This document shows positions 43,822-53,594 of a stretch of DNA of 64,000 nucleotides, piece by piece. The stretch is from Bacteroidota bacterium. Its GTDB lineage: Bacteria > Bacteroidota > Bacteroidia > B-17B0 > Aurantibacillaceae. A program made the translations under genes and the position numbers. How positions within the stretch are numbered: the stretch's first letter is position 1; the number at the start of each line of letters is the position of its first letter. The DNA lies in NCBI GenBank assembly GCA_013697245.1, contig JACCXH010000010.1:1-64000 (forward strand), written 5' to 3'. Below the pieces are notes generated by a model. The model had not been told where the DNA came from, made no database searches, and worked only from the letters and a program-made list of their open reading frames with translations.

Positions 43822-45708
43822 TTAAATTAAAAAAGTTACTAATACTATAAATACAATGCCTATTACCATGCTTATGACATAAAAGCCAATGTTGCCCGTT
43901 TGTAAAAGCCTAACGCCGGAACCAATTCCTTTAACCGCGCTACCAACACCATTAACAATGCCGTCAATGATCTGGATATCGAAAAATTTATGAAAAGCAA
44001 CAGATAACACGTCTAACGGTTTACGAATTACCGCATCGTAAAATTCATCAACAAAATATTTATTATAAACCAGTTTTTGAAAGCCCGGCATTTTATCGTT
44101 TTCTTTAAGCGGAAGCGTTTTCTTTTGCATGTAAACAATGTATGCAAAATAAATAGTTGCAATAGCAGCTAACACGGCAATGCCCATTAACATCCATTCT
44201 GTTTCGTGCGGCATAGTACTTGGGTTCTTCCTAAGAATAACAGTATCTAAATTGTTAGCCATCCAGTTTGGCATGTGCCAGAATTCAGGTAAACCTAATA
44301 AGCCGCCAACAACCGAAAGAATTGCCAAAACAATTAACGGAAAGGTCATTGATGAAGGCGACTCATGTAAATGATGTTCCTGATCGTGCGTGCCTCTGAA
44401 TTTTCCGTAAAATGTAAGAAACAATAAACGGAACATATAAAATGCGGTTAGCATAGAAGTTACCTGGCCAAAGAACCATAATAAAGGGCTGTGCTCATAG
44501 GCATGTGCTAAAATTTCGTCTTTAGAAAAGAAGCCGCTGAAAGGAGGTAAACCGCTGATTGCAATTGTACCTATTAACATGGTAACGAATGTGATCTTTA
44601 TTTTTGAACTTAAGCCTCCCATTTTGCGAATGTCCTGTTCGCCACCCATAGCGTGAATTACAGAACCTGCTCCTAAGAATAATAAGGCTTTAAAAAATGC
44701 GTGTGTTGTAACGTGAAAAACAGAAGAGCTATAAGCACCAACACCTAAACCTAAGAACATTAAACCTAATTGCGATACCGTTGAGTAGGCAAGGATCTTT
44801 TTAATATCATTTTGAAAGAGGCCAATTGTTGCGGCAAATAATGCGGTGATAACACCAACAATAGCAACCGTTTCGCTAGCCACATCGCTGATAGAATAAA
44901 AGATGTTAGAACGAACAATCATGTAAATACCTGCAGTAACCATTGTAGCAGCATGGATCAAGGCAGACACAGGAGTTGGACCGGCCATTGCATCAGGCAA
45001 CCACGTGTATAATGGAAGTTGCGCTGATTTACCCATGGCACCCACAAATAATAAAAGAGCAATACAAGTTATTGTGCCTGTTGAAACTGTTCCCGCTTTT
45101 AAGAATACTTCATTGTAAGAGATACTTCCAAAAGTGATCAAAATTAAAATGATCCCTAATAAAAATCCAAGGTCACCAATACGGTTCATTACAAACGCTT
45201 TTCTTGCTGCATTATTGTAAGCTGTATTTTTGAACCAGAAACCAATTAATAAATAAGAACATAAACCTACACCTTCCCAACCCACAAACATTATTAAGTA
45301 ATTATTTCCTAAAACCAACAACAACATAAAGAAAACAAATAGATTTAGGTAAGTGAAGAAGCGTGAGAAACCTTCGTCATCATGCATATATCCGATAGAA
45401 TAAACATGAATTAAAAAACCAATACCGGTGATGATCAATAAAAATAAAGCAGAAAGTGGGTCAACTAATAACTCGAAAGGAACAGTAAGTGTGCCTGAGT
45501 TGATCCATGAAAACAAATTAATAATGTGAGATTTTTCTGTTGAACCGTTTAGTTCAATAAAAATTAAAACAGATAAAATAAAAGAAGCTAAAATACTTAC
45601 AGAAGCAATAATGCCGCTTAAGCTTTTACTTATCTTTTTTCCAAAAAATCCATTTATTAAAAACCCTATGAGGGGAAATAAAGGAACTAAACCGATCAAC
45701 TTAATCAT
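43822..45708 (-). CDS. nuoL: NADH-quinone oxidoreductase subunit L
   Basis: 628 residues, the largest antiporter-like subunit. It includes the C-terminal lateral helix region (about 500-628). Landmarks are GWEGVGLCSYLLIGFW, GKSAQLPLYTWLPDAMAGPTPV and KKILAYSTVSQLGLM. It starts 10 nt after nuoK. Confidence 0.97.
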   Translation of the reverse strand: MIKLIGLVPLFPLIGFLINGFFGKKISKSLSGIIASVSILASFILSVLIFIELNGSTEKSHIINLFSWINSGTLTVPFELLVDPLSALFLLIITGIGFLIHVYSIGYMHDDEGFSRFFTYLNLFVFFMLLLVLGNNYLIMFVGWEGVGLCSYLLIGFWFKNTAYNNAARKAFVMNRIGDLGFLLGIILILITFGSISYNEVFLKAGTVSTGTITCIALLLFVGAMGKSAQLPLYTWLPDAMAGPTPVSALIHAATMVTAGIYMIVRSNIFYSISDVASETVAIVGVITALFAATIGLFQNDIKKILAYSTVSQLGLMFLGLGVGAYSSSVFHVTTHAFFKALLFLGAGSVIHAMGGEQDIRKMGGLSSKIKITFVTMLIGTIAISGLPPFSGFFSKDEILAHAYEHSPLLWFFGQVTSMLTAFYMFRLLFLTFYGKFRGTHDQEHHLHESPSSMTFPLIVLAILSVVGGLLGLPEFWHMPNWMANNLDTVILRKNPSTMPHETEWMLMGIAVLAAIATIYFAYIVYMQKKTLPLKENDKMPGFQKLVYNKYFVDEFYDAVIRKPLDVLSVAFHKFFDIQIIDGIVNGVGSAVKGIGSGVRLLQTGNIGFYVISMVIGIVFIVLVTFLI

Positions 45709-45718
45709 AAACCGAAAA

Positions 45719-46030
45719 CTAATTTTTTAAATTACTTAATATATCCGTATCAATAGTTTTTACATTTCTATAGATCATACTTAAAATAGCAAGACCAACT
45801 GCAACCTCAGCGGCAGCAACAGCCATAATAAAAAATACAAATACCTGTCCGCTTGCATCATTATGTAATGTGCTAAATGCAACCAATAATAAATTAACGG
45901 CGTTAAGCATAAGCTCAATACACATAAAAATAATAATAGAGTTACGACGCGCCATAACACCCACAGCGCCAATAATAAATAATACTGCACTTAGCAGTAA
46001 ATAATAATTTATAGAAATTCCGTTTATCAT
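45719..46030 (-). CDS. nuoK: NADH-quinone oxidoreductase subunit K
   Basis: 103 residues with three membrane helices. The conserved glutamate of helix 2 ([15 protein letters not shown]) and of helix 3 ([12 protein letters not shown]) are both present. The length is standard. These Glu residues lie in the membrane-arm proton path. Confidence 0.95.
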   Translation of the reverse strand: MINGISINYYLLLSAVLFIIGAVGVMARRNSIIIFMCIELMLNAVNLLLVAFSTLHNDASGQVFVFFIMAVAAAEVAVGLAILSMIYRNVKTIDTDILSNLKN

Positions 46031-46063
46031 AATCCTTCGATTGTCAATCTTTTAAATTGTAAA

Positions 46064-46576
46064 TTATTTTATCTCCTTCTTACCTATCATAATTGATCCT
46101 ACTAGAGCCGCTAACAATAATATACTGGCGATCTCGAATGGGAATAAAAATTCGCTGAATAATACTTTACCCAAATTTTTTACCATCCCAATTTGAGAAG
46201 AACCATATTGAGAAATTCCTAATTGTTCGCTACCTTTTAAAGAACCAACTAACACACATAACAGCATACCACCGGCAATGCCTGCAATAATTTTAGTTAC
46301 CCAGGTTTTTTGCGGTTCATTATCATGATTTAAGTCCATTAACATGATAACGAATAAAAAGAGAACCATAATTGCACCTGCGTATACTACAATATGAACG
46401 ACAGCTAAAAATTGTGCATTCAATAATAAATAGTGACCTGCAATACAAAAGAAAGTAAGTACTAAATATAAAACAGAGTTTACCGGGTTACGGCTAAACA
46501 CTACCATTAAAGCAAACATGATGGACAGAAAGGAAAGTATCCCGAAAAGCCATTGTGTAATTGTGTATCCTAACAT
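46064..46576 (-). CDS. nuoJ: NADH-quinone oxidoreductase subunit J
   Basis: 170 residues with five membrane helices. The helix-3 motif VVHIVVYAGAIMVLFLFVIM is the hallmark of NuoJ/ND6, including its pi-bulge region. Its place between nuoI and nuoK is canonical. Confidence 0.95.
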   Translation of the reverse strand: MLGYTITQWLFGILSFLSIMFALMVVFSRNPVNSVLYLVLTFFCIAGHYLLLNAQFLAVVHIVVYAGAIMVLFLFVIMLMDLNHDNEPQKTWVTKIIAGIAGGMLLCVLVGSLKGSEQLGISQYGSSQIGMVKNLGKVLFSEFLFPFEIASILLLAALVGSIMIGKKEIK

Positions 46577-46593
46577 ATCTTTTTATTAATTGA

Positions 46594-47199
46594 CTAATGT
46601 TTATTTCCTTTATTCAAATTTTTGCCTTCCCACATTTCATTGTGTTTTAAGCCCGGTAATTTTTTAAACTCTGCAACTTCTAAGGTTTGGCGTTTTGACA
46701 CATCAATACGTTTATCTATTTTCTCGGTTAATTTACTTTTACCGTAAACAAAATCTTCTCTCTCATATTCTGTATCCACCAAGCGATCTGTTAAAAATAT
46801 GGCTTCTTTCGGACAAGCTTCTTCGCACAAGCCGCAGAAGATGCAACGCAACATATTTATTTCATAAATCTTTGCATATTTTTCTTCTCTGTATAATCCC
46901 TCTTCACCTTTTTTGCGCTCAGCACTTTCCATCGTAATTGCTTCTGCCGGACAAGCCACTGCACAAAGGCCGCAAGCCGTACAACGCTCCGCGCCATTTT
47001 CATCGCGCTTTAAAACATGCCATCCTCTGTATACTGCCGCAACAGGACGCGTCTCTTCAGGATATTTGACAGTGGCCCTGCGTTTAAACAAATGGCTTCC
47101 TGTAATTAACATCCCTTTTAAAATGCCGGGCAAATAAAGTTGCTCCATTGCTGTTTGCACTTTATTTGATACTACTTTGCTTCTGTTAGTTAACTGCAT
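46594..47199 (-). CDS. nuoI: NADH-quinone oxidoreductase subunit I
   Basis: 201 residues carrying two 4Fe-4S cluster motifs, CTACGLCAVACP and CIFCGLCEEACP (clusters N6a and N6b). These pass electrons toward NuoB. The N-terminal amphipathic part docks on the membrane arm. The C-terminal ~60 residues are a basic extension. Confidence 0.95.
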   Translation of the reverse strand: MQLTNRSKVVSNKVQTAMEQLYLPGILKGMLITGSHLFKRRATVKYPEETRPVAAVYRGWHVLKRDENGAERCTACGLCAVACPAEAITMESAERKKGEEGLYREEKYAKIYEINMLRCIFCGLCEEACPKEAIFLTDRLVDTEYEREDFVYGKSKLTEKIDKRIDVSKRQTLEVAEFKKLPGLKHNEMWEGKNLNKGNKH

Positions 47200-47205
47200 T
47201 TCTTT

Positions 47206-47298
47206 TTATTTAAATAATGATACGATTGCAAGAACAAAAAGAAAATAGATCTCTGCTCCTTCTATTAATCCAAAAAATATTTTAATTCTTTTTTTCAA
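47206..47298 (-). CDS. Possible 30-residue membrane protein between nuoH and nuoI
   Basis: The 103-nt gap between nuoH and nuoI has a frame starting TTG (47298), 4 nt after the nuoH stop. It reads KKRIKIFFGLIEGAEI, then YFLFVLAIVSLF and K. It would be a single hydrophobic helix after a basic start. There is no ATG and no homolog is recognised. It could be chance in AT-rich sequence. Confidence 0.25.
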   Translation of the reverse strand: MKKRIKIFFGLIEGAEIYFLFVLAIVSLFK

Positions 47299-47302
47299 TT
47301 TC

Positions 47303-48358
47303 TTAAAAAGTAATATGTCCCCTAAAAAATTCAACAACAACTGTTATTGCTAAATTTAAAAGTGAAAGTGGTAATAAAATCCTCCAACCTAAATTCATTA
47401 ACTGATCGTAACGGAAACGTGGTAATGTCCAACGGATCCACATGAATACAGAAATGAAAAGAAAAATCTTTGTAAAGTATGCTCCGAAACCTATCAAGGC
47501 TATCCATTTAGATCCATCTGCTAAGCCCATAGCATCATATAACTCGTGGGCAAACGGAAAATTATATCCGCCAAAATAAAATGCTGCCATTACTGCAGAC
47601 GAAATAAACATGTTAATGTATTCTGCAAATAAGAACAAACCTAATTTCATGGAAGAGTATTCTGTATGATATCCGCCAACTAATTCTGCTTCACATTCAG
47701 GCAAGTCAAACGGTGCACGGTTTGTTTCTGCCAAGGCGCAAACAAAAAAGATAATAAAGCCAAGAGGTTGCCACACAATATTTGCAAAACCTGCATCTTG
47801 TTGTTCAACAATTTCGCGCAAGCTTAATGTGCCGCCCGATGTAATAATTAAAGCAATTACAGCAATCCCCATTGCAATTTCGTAACTGATCATTTGGCTT
47901 GATGCGCGCATTGAACCTAATAAAGCATATTTATTATTGGATGCCCAACCACCGATCATAATGCCATAAACGCCAACGGAAACAACACCAAATAAATACA
48001 AGATGCCGATATTGATATCGGTAATTTGCATGCTGTATAATTTGCCTGCTACATAAGCATCTTTAGCCCAGGGAATAACTGCGCCTGTCATTAACGCCGT
48101 TAACATCACTAAACTCGGACCAAGAATAAATAAAAATTTGTTTGACACATTTGGAATGATCTCTTCTTTAAAGAACATTTTTCCACCATCAGCCAAAGGT
48201 TGTAATAAACCGAATGGCCCAGCTCTATCCGGACCTACACGATCTTGTAATAAAGCGGAAAGCTTTCGCTCCCATAATGTTGAGTATGCAGCAACTGCCA
48301 ATGAAAGGCCAAATACAGCTACACAAATAATTAATTTATAAATAATAAAGGTCAACAT
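47303..48358 (-). CDS. nuoH: NADH-quinone oxidoreductase subunit H
   Basis: 351 residues with eight membrane helices, holding part of the quinone-binding chamber. Landmarks are LQDRVGPDRAGPFGLLQPLADG, ETNRAPFDLPE and EYSSMKLGLFLFAEY. All the charged quinone-tunnel residues seem present. Confidence 0.97.
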   Translation of the reverse strand: MLTFIIYKLIICVAVFGLSLAVAAYSTLWERKLSALLQDRVGPDRAGPFGLLQPLADGGKMFFKEEIIPNVSNKFLFILGPSLVMLTALMTGAVIPWAKDAYVAGKLYSMQITDINIGILYLFGVVSVGVYGIMIGGWASNNKYALLGSMRASSQMISYEIAMGIAVIALIITSGGTLSLREIVEQQDAGFANIVWQPLGFIIFFVCALAETNRAPFDLPECEAELVGGYHTEYSSMKLGLFLFAEYINMFISSAVMAAFYFGGYNFPFAHELYDAMGLADGSKWIALIGFGAYFTKIFLFISVFMWIRWTLPRFRYDQLMNLGWRILLPLSLLNLAITVVVEFFRGHITF

Positions 48359-48372
48359 ACTTTTTTTCGTTA

Positions 48373-49356
48373 TTAAGGTTTTTTATCGATTGGCATAAAT
48401 CCTAAAGCTTTTTGCTGTTTCATTACCTGCACTTTTAATTCATTTAAATGTTGGTAATGATTTTGTGAGATCACAGAATTTCTATGAATTGGCGATGGCC
48501 CTTCAATAACCCAATCGCTTGTTTTTTTATGATCATAACGGCAAGAGTTACAAATAAATTCTTCTACTTCATCCCATTGATCTTTACGCGCGGTAACGCG
48601 CACTACTTCTTCGCCTTTTAACCACACACGTGTTTTGCCGCAGCACTTGTCGCATTTACGATGTGCATCAACCGGTTTGGTAAACCAAACGCGTTGTTTA
48701 AAACGGAAAGTTTTATCTGTTAACGCACCAACCGGGCAAACATCAATTACATTTCCTGAAAAATCGTTATCAATTACCTGCTCAATATAGGTTGAGATCT
48801 CTGAAGCATCACCCCGATGTACGACACCATGCAAACGTTTATCAGTAATTTGTTCGGCAGTTTTTACGCAACGGTAACAAAGTATGCAACGCGTCATGTG
48901 TAATTTAATTTTATCGCCAATGTCGATCATCTCGTATTCGCGACGTTTAAATTCGTAACGTGTTTTTGCAGAACCATTTTCGTAACCAAGATCTTGTAAT
49001 TTACATTCCCCGGCCTGATCACAAATTGGACAATCTAAAGGATGATTAATTAATAAAAATTCAACAACACCTTTACGCGCTTCTAATATTTCTTTATTAA
49101 TAAAATTCTCAACAACCATTCCGTCCATTACCTCTGTTCTGCACGACGCAACAGGTTTAGGCATTGGTGTAGGGTTAGCCGTGCTTCCTTGCGTAACTTT
49201 TACGATACAGGTACGGCAATAACCACCACTGGTTTTTAATTTAGTATAATAGCACATGGCGGGCGGCGCAACCTGCGGGCCTATCAATCGTGCTGCCTGA
49301 AGAATAGTGGTACCTTTTGGTACATCTATTTCTATTCCGTCTATTGTTACTTTCAT
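48373..49356 (-). CDS. nuoG: NADH-quinone oxidoreductase subunit G, short form
   Basis: 327 residues. It has an N-terminal 2Fe-2S ferredoxin domain (CYYTKLKTSGGYCRTC), the His/Cys cluster N5 region (HPLDCPICDQAGECKLQ), and a following CILCYRC...CPVG 4Fe-4S motif. A final CDKCCGKTRVW pair follows. The large molybdopterin-type domain of the E. coli protein (over 900 residues) is absent, which is usual for this phylum. The gene is intact, not truncated. Confidence 0.9.
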   Translation of the reverse strand: MKVTIDGIEIDVPKGTTILQAARLIGPQVAPPAMCYYTKLKTSGGYCRTCIVKVTQGSTANPTPMPKPVASCRTEVMDGMVVENFINKEILEARKGVVEFLLINHPLDCPICDQAGECKLQDLGYENGSAKTRYEFKRREYEMIDIGDKIKLHMTRCILCYRCVKTAEQITDKRLHGVVHRGDASEISTYIEQVIDNDFSGNVIDVCPVGALTDKTFRFKQRVWFTKPVDAHRKCDKCCGKTRVWLKGEEVVRVTARKDQWDEVEEFICNSCRYDHKKTSDWVIEGPSPIHRNSVISQNHYQHLNELKVQVMKQQKALGFMPIDKKP

Positions 49357-49394
49357 TATCTGTTCAGTAGTATTTTAATTTCTTACAATTCTTT

Positions 49395-49868
49395 TTAATC
49401 CCAAACCATTTTTTTCTTCCTGCTGGTAGATGCGTCCGGATCAGATTTAATTTCTTTCGCAAAATCAACATTAACCACCAAATAACTTTTAACCGTTTTG
49501 CCTTTTAATTTAGCCGGTGTAAAACCGGTCAGTGCTTTTGAAACTCTAATCGCTTCTTTATCACAATCACCACAAGCACTTGCGCTTCCATCAATTACAG
49601 CATCAGTTAATTTTCCGTTCTCATCTATTGTTAATTTTACAGGGCATTTTAATGTTGTACCTTCTTTAAGTGAAGCAGGCATTAAAGCATTTTTCTTTAA
49701 TAAATTTTGTAATGCATTATCGCCTTCATTAAAAACCGCTTTCTGATCAACAGTTGTGTAAATTGTTTCGTCAACTTTTTCTTTGCCTTTTCCTTTTTTA
49801 TCTTTTTGAGCCGCTACCGATAAACTCATTAAAAAGAAAACTGTAATAATTTTAAATGCTGTTTTCAT
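49395..49868 (-). CDS. Secreted TonB-C-like protein inside the nuo operon
   Basis: 157 residues. It has a signal peptide (1-20), a Lys/Gly-rich spacer, and then a TonB C-terminal-like domain (LKCPVKLTIDENGKLTDAVIDG and TGFTPAKLKGKTVKSYLVV). Two Cys in ACGDC may form a disulfide. It starts 1 nt before the 3' end of nuoF, so it is co-transcribed with complex I. TonB-C domains bind receptors or peptidoglycan, and a role in complex I is not known. Confidence 0.8.
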   Translation of the reverse strand: MKTAFKIITVFFLMSLSVAAQKDKKGKGKEKVDETIYTTVDQKAVFNEGDNALQNLLKKNALMPASLKEGTTLKCPVKLTIDENGKLTDAVIDGSASACGDCDKEAIRVSKALTGFTPAKLKGKTVKSYLVVNVDFAKEIKSDPDASTSRKKKMVWD

Positions 49869-49869
49869 A

Positions 49870-51216
49870 TTATGTGTTTACCTTATATAGTCTATTATAG
49901 TGACTCACATCCACAAATTTTTTGCTTCTTGCTACATCTAAAAACTCTTGTTTAAAATGACGGATAGCTGCTGCAACAGGCCATGCTGCCGCTTCGCCCA
50001 ACGGACAAATTGTTTTACCTTCTATTTTACTTTGAATATCCCAAAGCAGATCAACATCACTTTCGTTAGCTGTTCCGTTCAAAAATTTCTTTAATATTTT
50101 TTCCATCCAACCTGTTCCTTCGCGGCAAGGCGAACATTGTCCACAACTTTCGTGATGATAAAAACGCGTGAAGGTGAAAAGATTTTTTACAATGCTTGTG
50201 TCTTCATCCATGACAATAAATCCACCGGAGCCTAACATTGTACCGGTTACAAATCCACCATCGGCTAAACTTTCGTAGGTCATTAAACGAGGCTCGCCTT
50301 TTGCGGTTTTTAAAATTAATTCTGTTGGAAGAATGGGAACTGATGAACCACCGGCAACAACGGCTTTCATTTTTTTTCCGTTGCGAATGCCACCACAATA
50401 TTCTTCACTATAAATAAATTCTTCCACCGGAAGTCCTAATTCAATTTCATAAACACCGGGTTTGTTAATATGGCCAGATGCAGAAATTAATTTTGTACCT
50501 GTTGATTTACCAATGCCGATTTTCGCGTACTCTTCGCCACCCATATTTACAATTGGACAAACAGCTGCAATTGTTTCTACATTATTTACAACCGTTGGAC
50601 AACCCCATAAACCTGCAACTGCAGGAAATGGTGGTTTAATGCGTGGATTACCGCGCTTGCCTTCTAGTGATTCTAACAGTGCTGTTTCTTCGCCACAAAT
50701 ATATGCGCCACCACCAACCTGTACATAACAATCGTGCGTAAAGCCCGAGCCTAAAATATTTGCGCCTAACCAACCTGCAGCGTAAGCTTCGGCAATAGCT
50801 TTTTCCATAATGCGGGCTACATAAAAATATTCGCCGCGAATATAGATGTAAGAAGTTTTTGCGCCGAGAGCATAAGAAGAGGTGATCATTCCTTCAATTA
50901 ACGCATGAGGAATTACCTCCATTAAATAACGATCTTTAAAAGTTCCGGGTTCTGATTCATCCGCATTACAAACCAAATAGCGCGCTACGCCTTCGGGCTT
51001 TGCTAAAAAGCTCCACTTCAATCCTGTTGGAAAACCTGCACCACCACGACCACGCAAGCCCGATTTTTTTACCTCATCAGTAACCTGGTCAGGGGTCATT
51101 GTTTTTAATGCTTTTTCTACAGAGGCGTAACCGCCATGTGCACGGTAAACTTCCAGGGTTTCAATTCCCGGAACTTTATCGTTATGTATTAATAGTTTTT
51201 TGCCCATAAGCCTCAC
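49870..51216 (-). CDS. nuoF: NADH-quinone oxidoreductase subunit F
   Basis: 448 residues (probably from MGKKLL, 51207). It binds NADH and [16 protein letters not shown] and [16 protein letters not shown]. The N3 4Fe-4S cluster cysteines are in [12 protein letters not shown] and the later TICPLGE. It is the entry point of electrons and pairs with NuoE. A dispersed repeat lies just upstream of its start. Confidence 0.96.
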   Translation of the reverse strand: MRLMGKKLLIHNDKVPGIETLEVYRAHGGYASVEKALKTMTPDQVTDEVKKSGLRGRGGAGFPTGLKWSFLAKPEGVARYLVCNADESEPGTFKDRYLMEVIPHALIEGMITSSYALGAKTSYIYIRGEYFYVARIMEKAIAEAYAAGWLGANILGSGFTHDCYVQVGGGAYICGEETALLESLEGKRGNPRIKPPFPAVAGLWGCPTVVNNVETIAAVCPIVNMGGEEYAKIGIGKSTGTKLISASGHINKPGVYEIELGLPVEEFIYSEEYCGGIRNGKKMKAVVAGGSSVPILPTELILKTAKGEPRLMTYESLADGGFVTGTMLGSGGFIVMDEDTSIVKNLFTFTRFYHHESCGQCSPCREGTGWMEKILKKFLNGTANESDVDLLWDIQSKIEGKTICPLGEAAAWPVAAAIRHFKQEFLDVARSKKFVDVSHYNRLYKVNT

Positions 51217-51220
51217 TTAA

Positions 51221-51250
51221 TGCCCCTTCGACTAGCTCAGGGTGACAGTG
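51221..51250. repeat. Dispersed REP-like repeat upstream of nuoF
   Basis: Carries CCCTTCGACTAGCTCAGGGTG, a dyad of the type widely dispersed between bacterial genes (CCCT...AGGG arms). It sits between nuoE and nuoF inside the operon. Whether other copies exist in this genome cannot be told here. Confidence 0.5.
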
Positions 51251-51260
51251 TTAGTTTGTT

Positions 51261-51842
51261 TTACAATGTATTTTTATAATCTAAGTCAGTATAACTTTTT
51301 AATTTTCCTTCACTTCTGTAATCTTCAATTAGTTTATCAACTTTATCGTAAGTTAAATTTTCGTGGTAACTGGCTCCGCATTGCAGCATTGGTGCTGTGC
51401 CACATGAGCCAAGGCACTCTGCTACTTTTAAAGAGAACATGCCGTCTTTTGTAGTTTCGCCAACTTTAATGTTTAATTTTCCTTCAATATATTTTACAAT
51501 ATCTTCAGCGCCATTTAACCAGCAAGAACTTGTTTGACAAACTTCTAAGATACATTTACCCATTGGCTTTAAATTATACATGGTATAAAATGAAGCCACT
51601 TCAAAAACTTCGATAGGTTTTATTTTTAAAATAGATGCAACATAATCCATTGCTTCGGGACTAAGCCATCCGCCAAACTCCGCTTGCGCAATATGTAAAA
51701 TTGGCAAAAGCGCTGATTTTTGTTTTCCATCCGGATAATGAGAAATAAGGTCTTCCGCTGTACGCATTGCTTCATCGCTGAACTTAAGCGCAGCGCGTTT
51801 GGTCTTATCAAAATGTTGTGTTCCGTGTACTTGACTACTCAT
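51261..51842 (-). CDS. nuoE: NADH-quinone oxidoreductase subunit E
   Basis: 193 residues, thioredoxin-like 2Fe-2S subunit (cluster N1a). The four cysteine ligands are in CQTSSC and CLGSCG. The helical N-terminus with FGGWLSPEAMDYVA is standard. It partners NuoF. Confidence 0.95.
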   Translation of the reverse strand: MSSQVHGTQHFDKTKRAALKFSDEAMRTAEDLISHYPDGKQKSALLPILHIAQAEFGGWLSPEAMDYVASILKIKPIEVFEVASFYTMYNLKPMGKCILEVCQTSSCWLNGAEDIVKYIEGKLNIKVGETTKDGMFSLKVAECLGSCGTAPMLQCGASYHENLTYDKVDKLIEDYRSEGKLKSYTDLDYKNTL

Positions 51843-51878
51843 TTAATTAAAAATTTATAATTAAAAATTTAAAAGTCT

Positions 51879-52250
51879 CTAATTTTTAATTGCTTTATGT
51901 TTATTCTTTAATTTTAATATTATTGTTGCTAAAACTTTTTGTAATTCCGTTAATTCTTTTTCGCATTCTTTGATTGTAATTGATTCGATCGCATAAGCAT
52001 CTTGAATTACTTTCAACCAGTATTCTGTTTCATTGGCAGATTTTAAAGAAATAGATAGATATCTTATTAATTCTTTTTCTGAAGAGCTGGATTTTCCTTC
52101 GTGAACATTTGCCCCAATAGAATTTCCAGACCTAAGAATTTGATTAATAATTGCGAAAGGAATTCCTTTATTTTCTAATTCTTTCGTTAATTTAACAATA
52201 GAAACAGAGAACGCAATTGTCCAACTTTTTATTTCTCTTTTATACTCCAA
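51879..52250 (-). CDS. Four-helix-bundle protein inserted in the nuo operon
   Basis: 123 residues, belonging to the four helix bundle/S23 (23S rRNA intervening-sequence) family. Hallmarks are LTKELENKGIPFAIINQILRS, GNSIGANVHEGKSS and the SLKSANETEYWLKVI stretch. Family members are often found as accessory genes scattered between others. It lies between nuoD and nuoE, flanked by AT-rich direct repeats (TTTAAATTATAA-like), which suggests insertion. Its role is unknown. There is no reason to link it to complex I. Confidence 0.85.
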   Translation of the reverse strand: MEYKREIKSWTIAFSVSIVKLTKELENKGIPFAIINQILRSGNSIGANVHEGKSSSSEKELIRYLSISLKSANETEYWLKVIQDAYAIESITIKECEKELTELQKVLATIILKLKNKHKAIKN

Positions 52251-52307
52251 ACAAAGAACGTTTTATTTTTTAATCTTTTAAATTATAAATTTTACATTAT
52301 AACTTAC

Positions 52308-53522
52308 CTATGCGTCTAATTCTCCTGCTATCACATTCATGCTACTCATAGTAATGATTGCATCGGAAAGCATAATACCTTTTACCATTTCAGAATAAGC
52401 CTGATAATAAATAAAACACGGCCTTCTAAAATGTAAACGATAAGGAGTTCTTCCGCCATCACTTACTAAATAAAATCCTAACTCACCATTTCCACCTTCA
52501 ACACAATGGTAAACTTCTCCTTTAGGAACTTCTGTTTCGCCCATCACAATTTTAAAGTGATAGATGAGGGCTTCCATATTATTGTAAACTTCTTCTTTTG
52601 GTGGTAAATAAAATTCAGGAAGGTCGGCATGAAAGGGTTGATCCTTCGGCATATTTTTTATTGCCTGCTCAATAATTTTTAAGCTCTGCCACATTTCTTC
52701 CTGGCGCACCATAAAACGATCATACGTATCGCCCGCAGTTCCAATTGGAATAATAAAATCAAAATCCTGGTAAGATGAATAAGGAGTTGCAACACGCACA
52801 TCATAATCCACACCGGCTGCACGAAGATTTGGCCCTGTAAAACTATATTCTAATGCCATTTTTGCAGAGATAGGGCCGCAGTTAACTGTGCGGTCCATAA
52901 AAATTTTATTGCGCTCTAATAAATTCGAAAATTCTTTTAATGCTTTTGGATATTCTTTTAAAAAGTTGTGGATCTTGTCCCAAACATCTTTACTCCACTC
53001 GCGTTCAAAACCACCAATGCGACCAATGTTTGTTGTTAAGCGTGCGCCACAAATTCCTTCGTAAATATCATAGATCTTTTCGCGCCATTGAAAGATGTAA
53101 AGAAAACCTGTCATAGCACCCGTATCAACACCAATAACCGAATTACAAACCAGGTGATCGGCAATACGCGCCAATTCCATAATAATAACACGCATATAAT
53201 CTACACGTTTTGGAACAGTGCAACCAATTAATTTTTCTACCGTCATATGCCATCCCATATTATTAATTGGCGACGAACAATAATTTAAACGATCGGTAAT
53301 TGGTGTAATTTGATTGTAGGGCCTGCGTTCTGCTAATTTTTCAAAAGCACGGTGAATGTATCCAACAGTTGGTTCTGCTTCATGAATAATTTCTCCGTCC
53401 ATTTTTAAAATGTTCTGGAAAATACCATGCGTTGCAGGATGCGTTGGGCCAAGATTAAGAATGGAATATTCTTTTTCTATTGTTTCTTCCGATTCAGGAA
53501 TAGTATTATCTTTTTTACTCAT
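52308..53522 (-). CDS. nuoD: NADH-quinone oxidoreductase subunit D
   Basis: 404 residues of the 49-kDa-type subunit, which lines the quinone-reduction site with NuoB. Landmarks are LGPTHPATHG (quinone-site His), GYIHRAFEKLAE, GFLYIFQWRE and the C-terminal R-P-x-F stretch. NuoC is a separate gene, not fused. Confidence 0.97.
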   Translation of the reverse strand: MSKKDNTIPESEETIEKEYSILNLGPTHPATHGIFQNILKMDGEIIHEAEPTVGYIHRAFEKLAERRPYNQITPITDRLNYCSSPINNMGWHMTVEKLIGCTVPKRVDYMRVIIMELARIADHLVCNSVIGVDTGAMTGFLYIFQWREKIYDIYEGICGARLTTNIGRIGGFEREWSKDVWDKIHNFLKEYPKALKEFSNLLERNKIFMDRTVNCGPISAKMALEYSFTGPNLRAAGVDYDVRVATPYSSYQDFDFIIPIGTAGDTYDRFMVRQEEMWQSLKIIEQAIKNMPKDQPFHADLPEFYLPPKEEVYNNMEALIYHFKIVMGETEVPKGEVYHCVEGGNGELGFYLVSDGGRTPYRLHFRRPCFIYYQAYSEMVKGIMLSDAIITMSSMNVIAGELDA

Positions 53523-53594
53523 TTTATATTTAAGATTTAAGATCGAAGATTTAAGATTTTTACTTCTTATATCTAAAACCTAATTTCTAATTTC

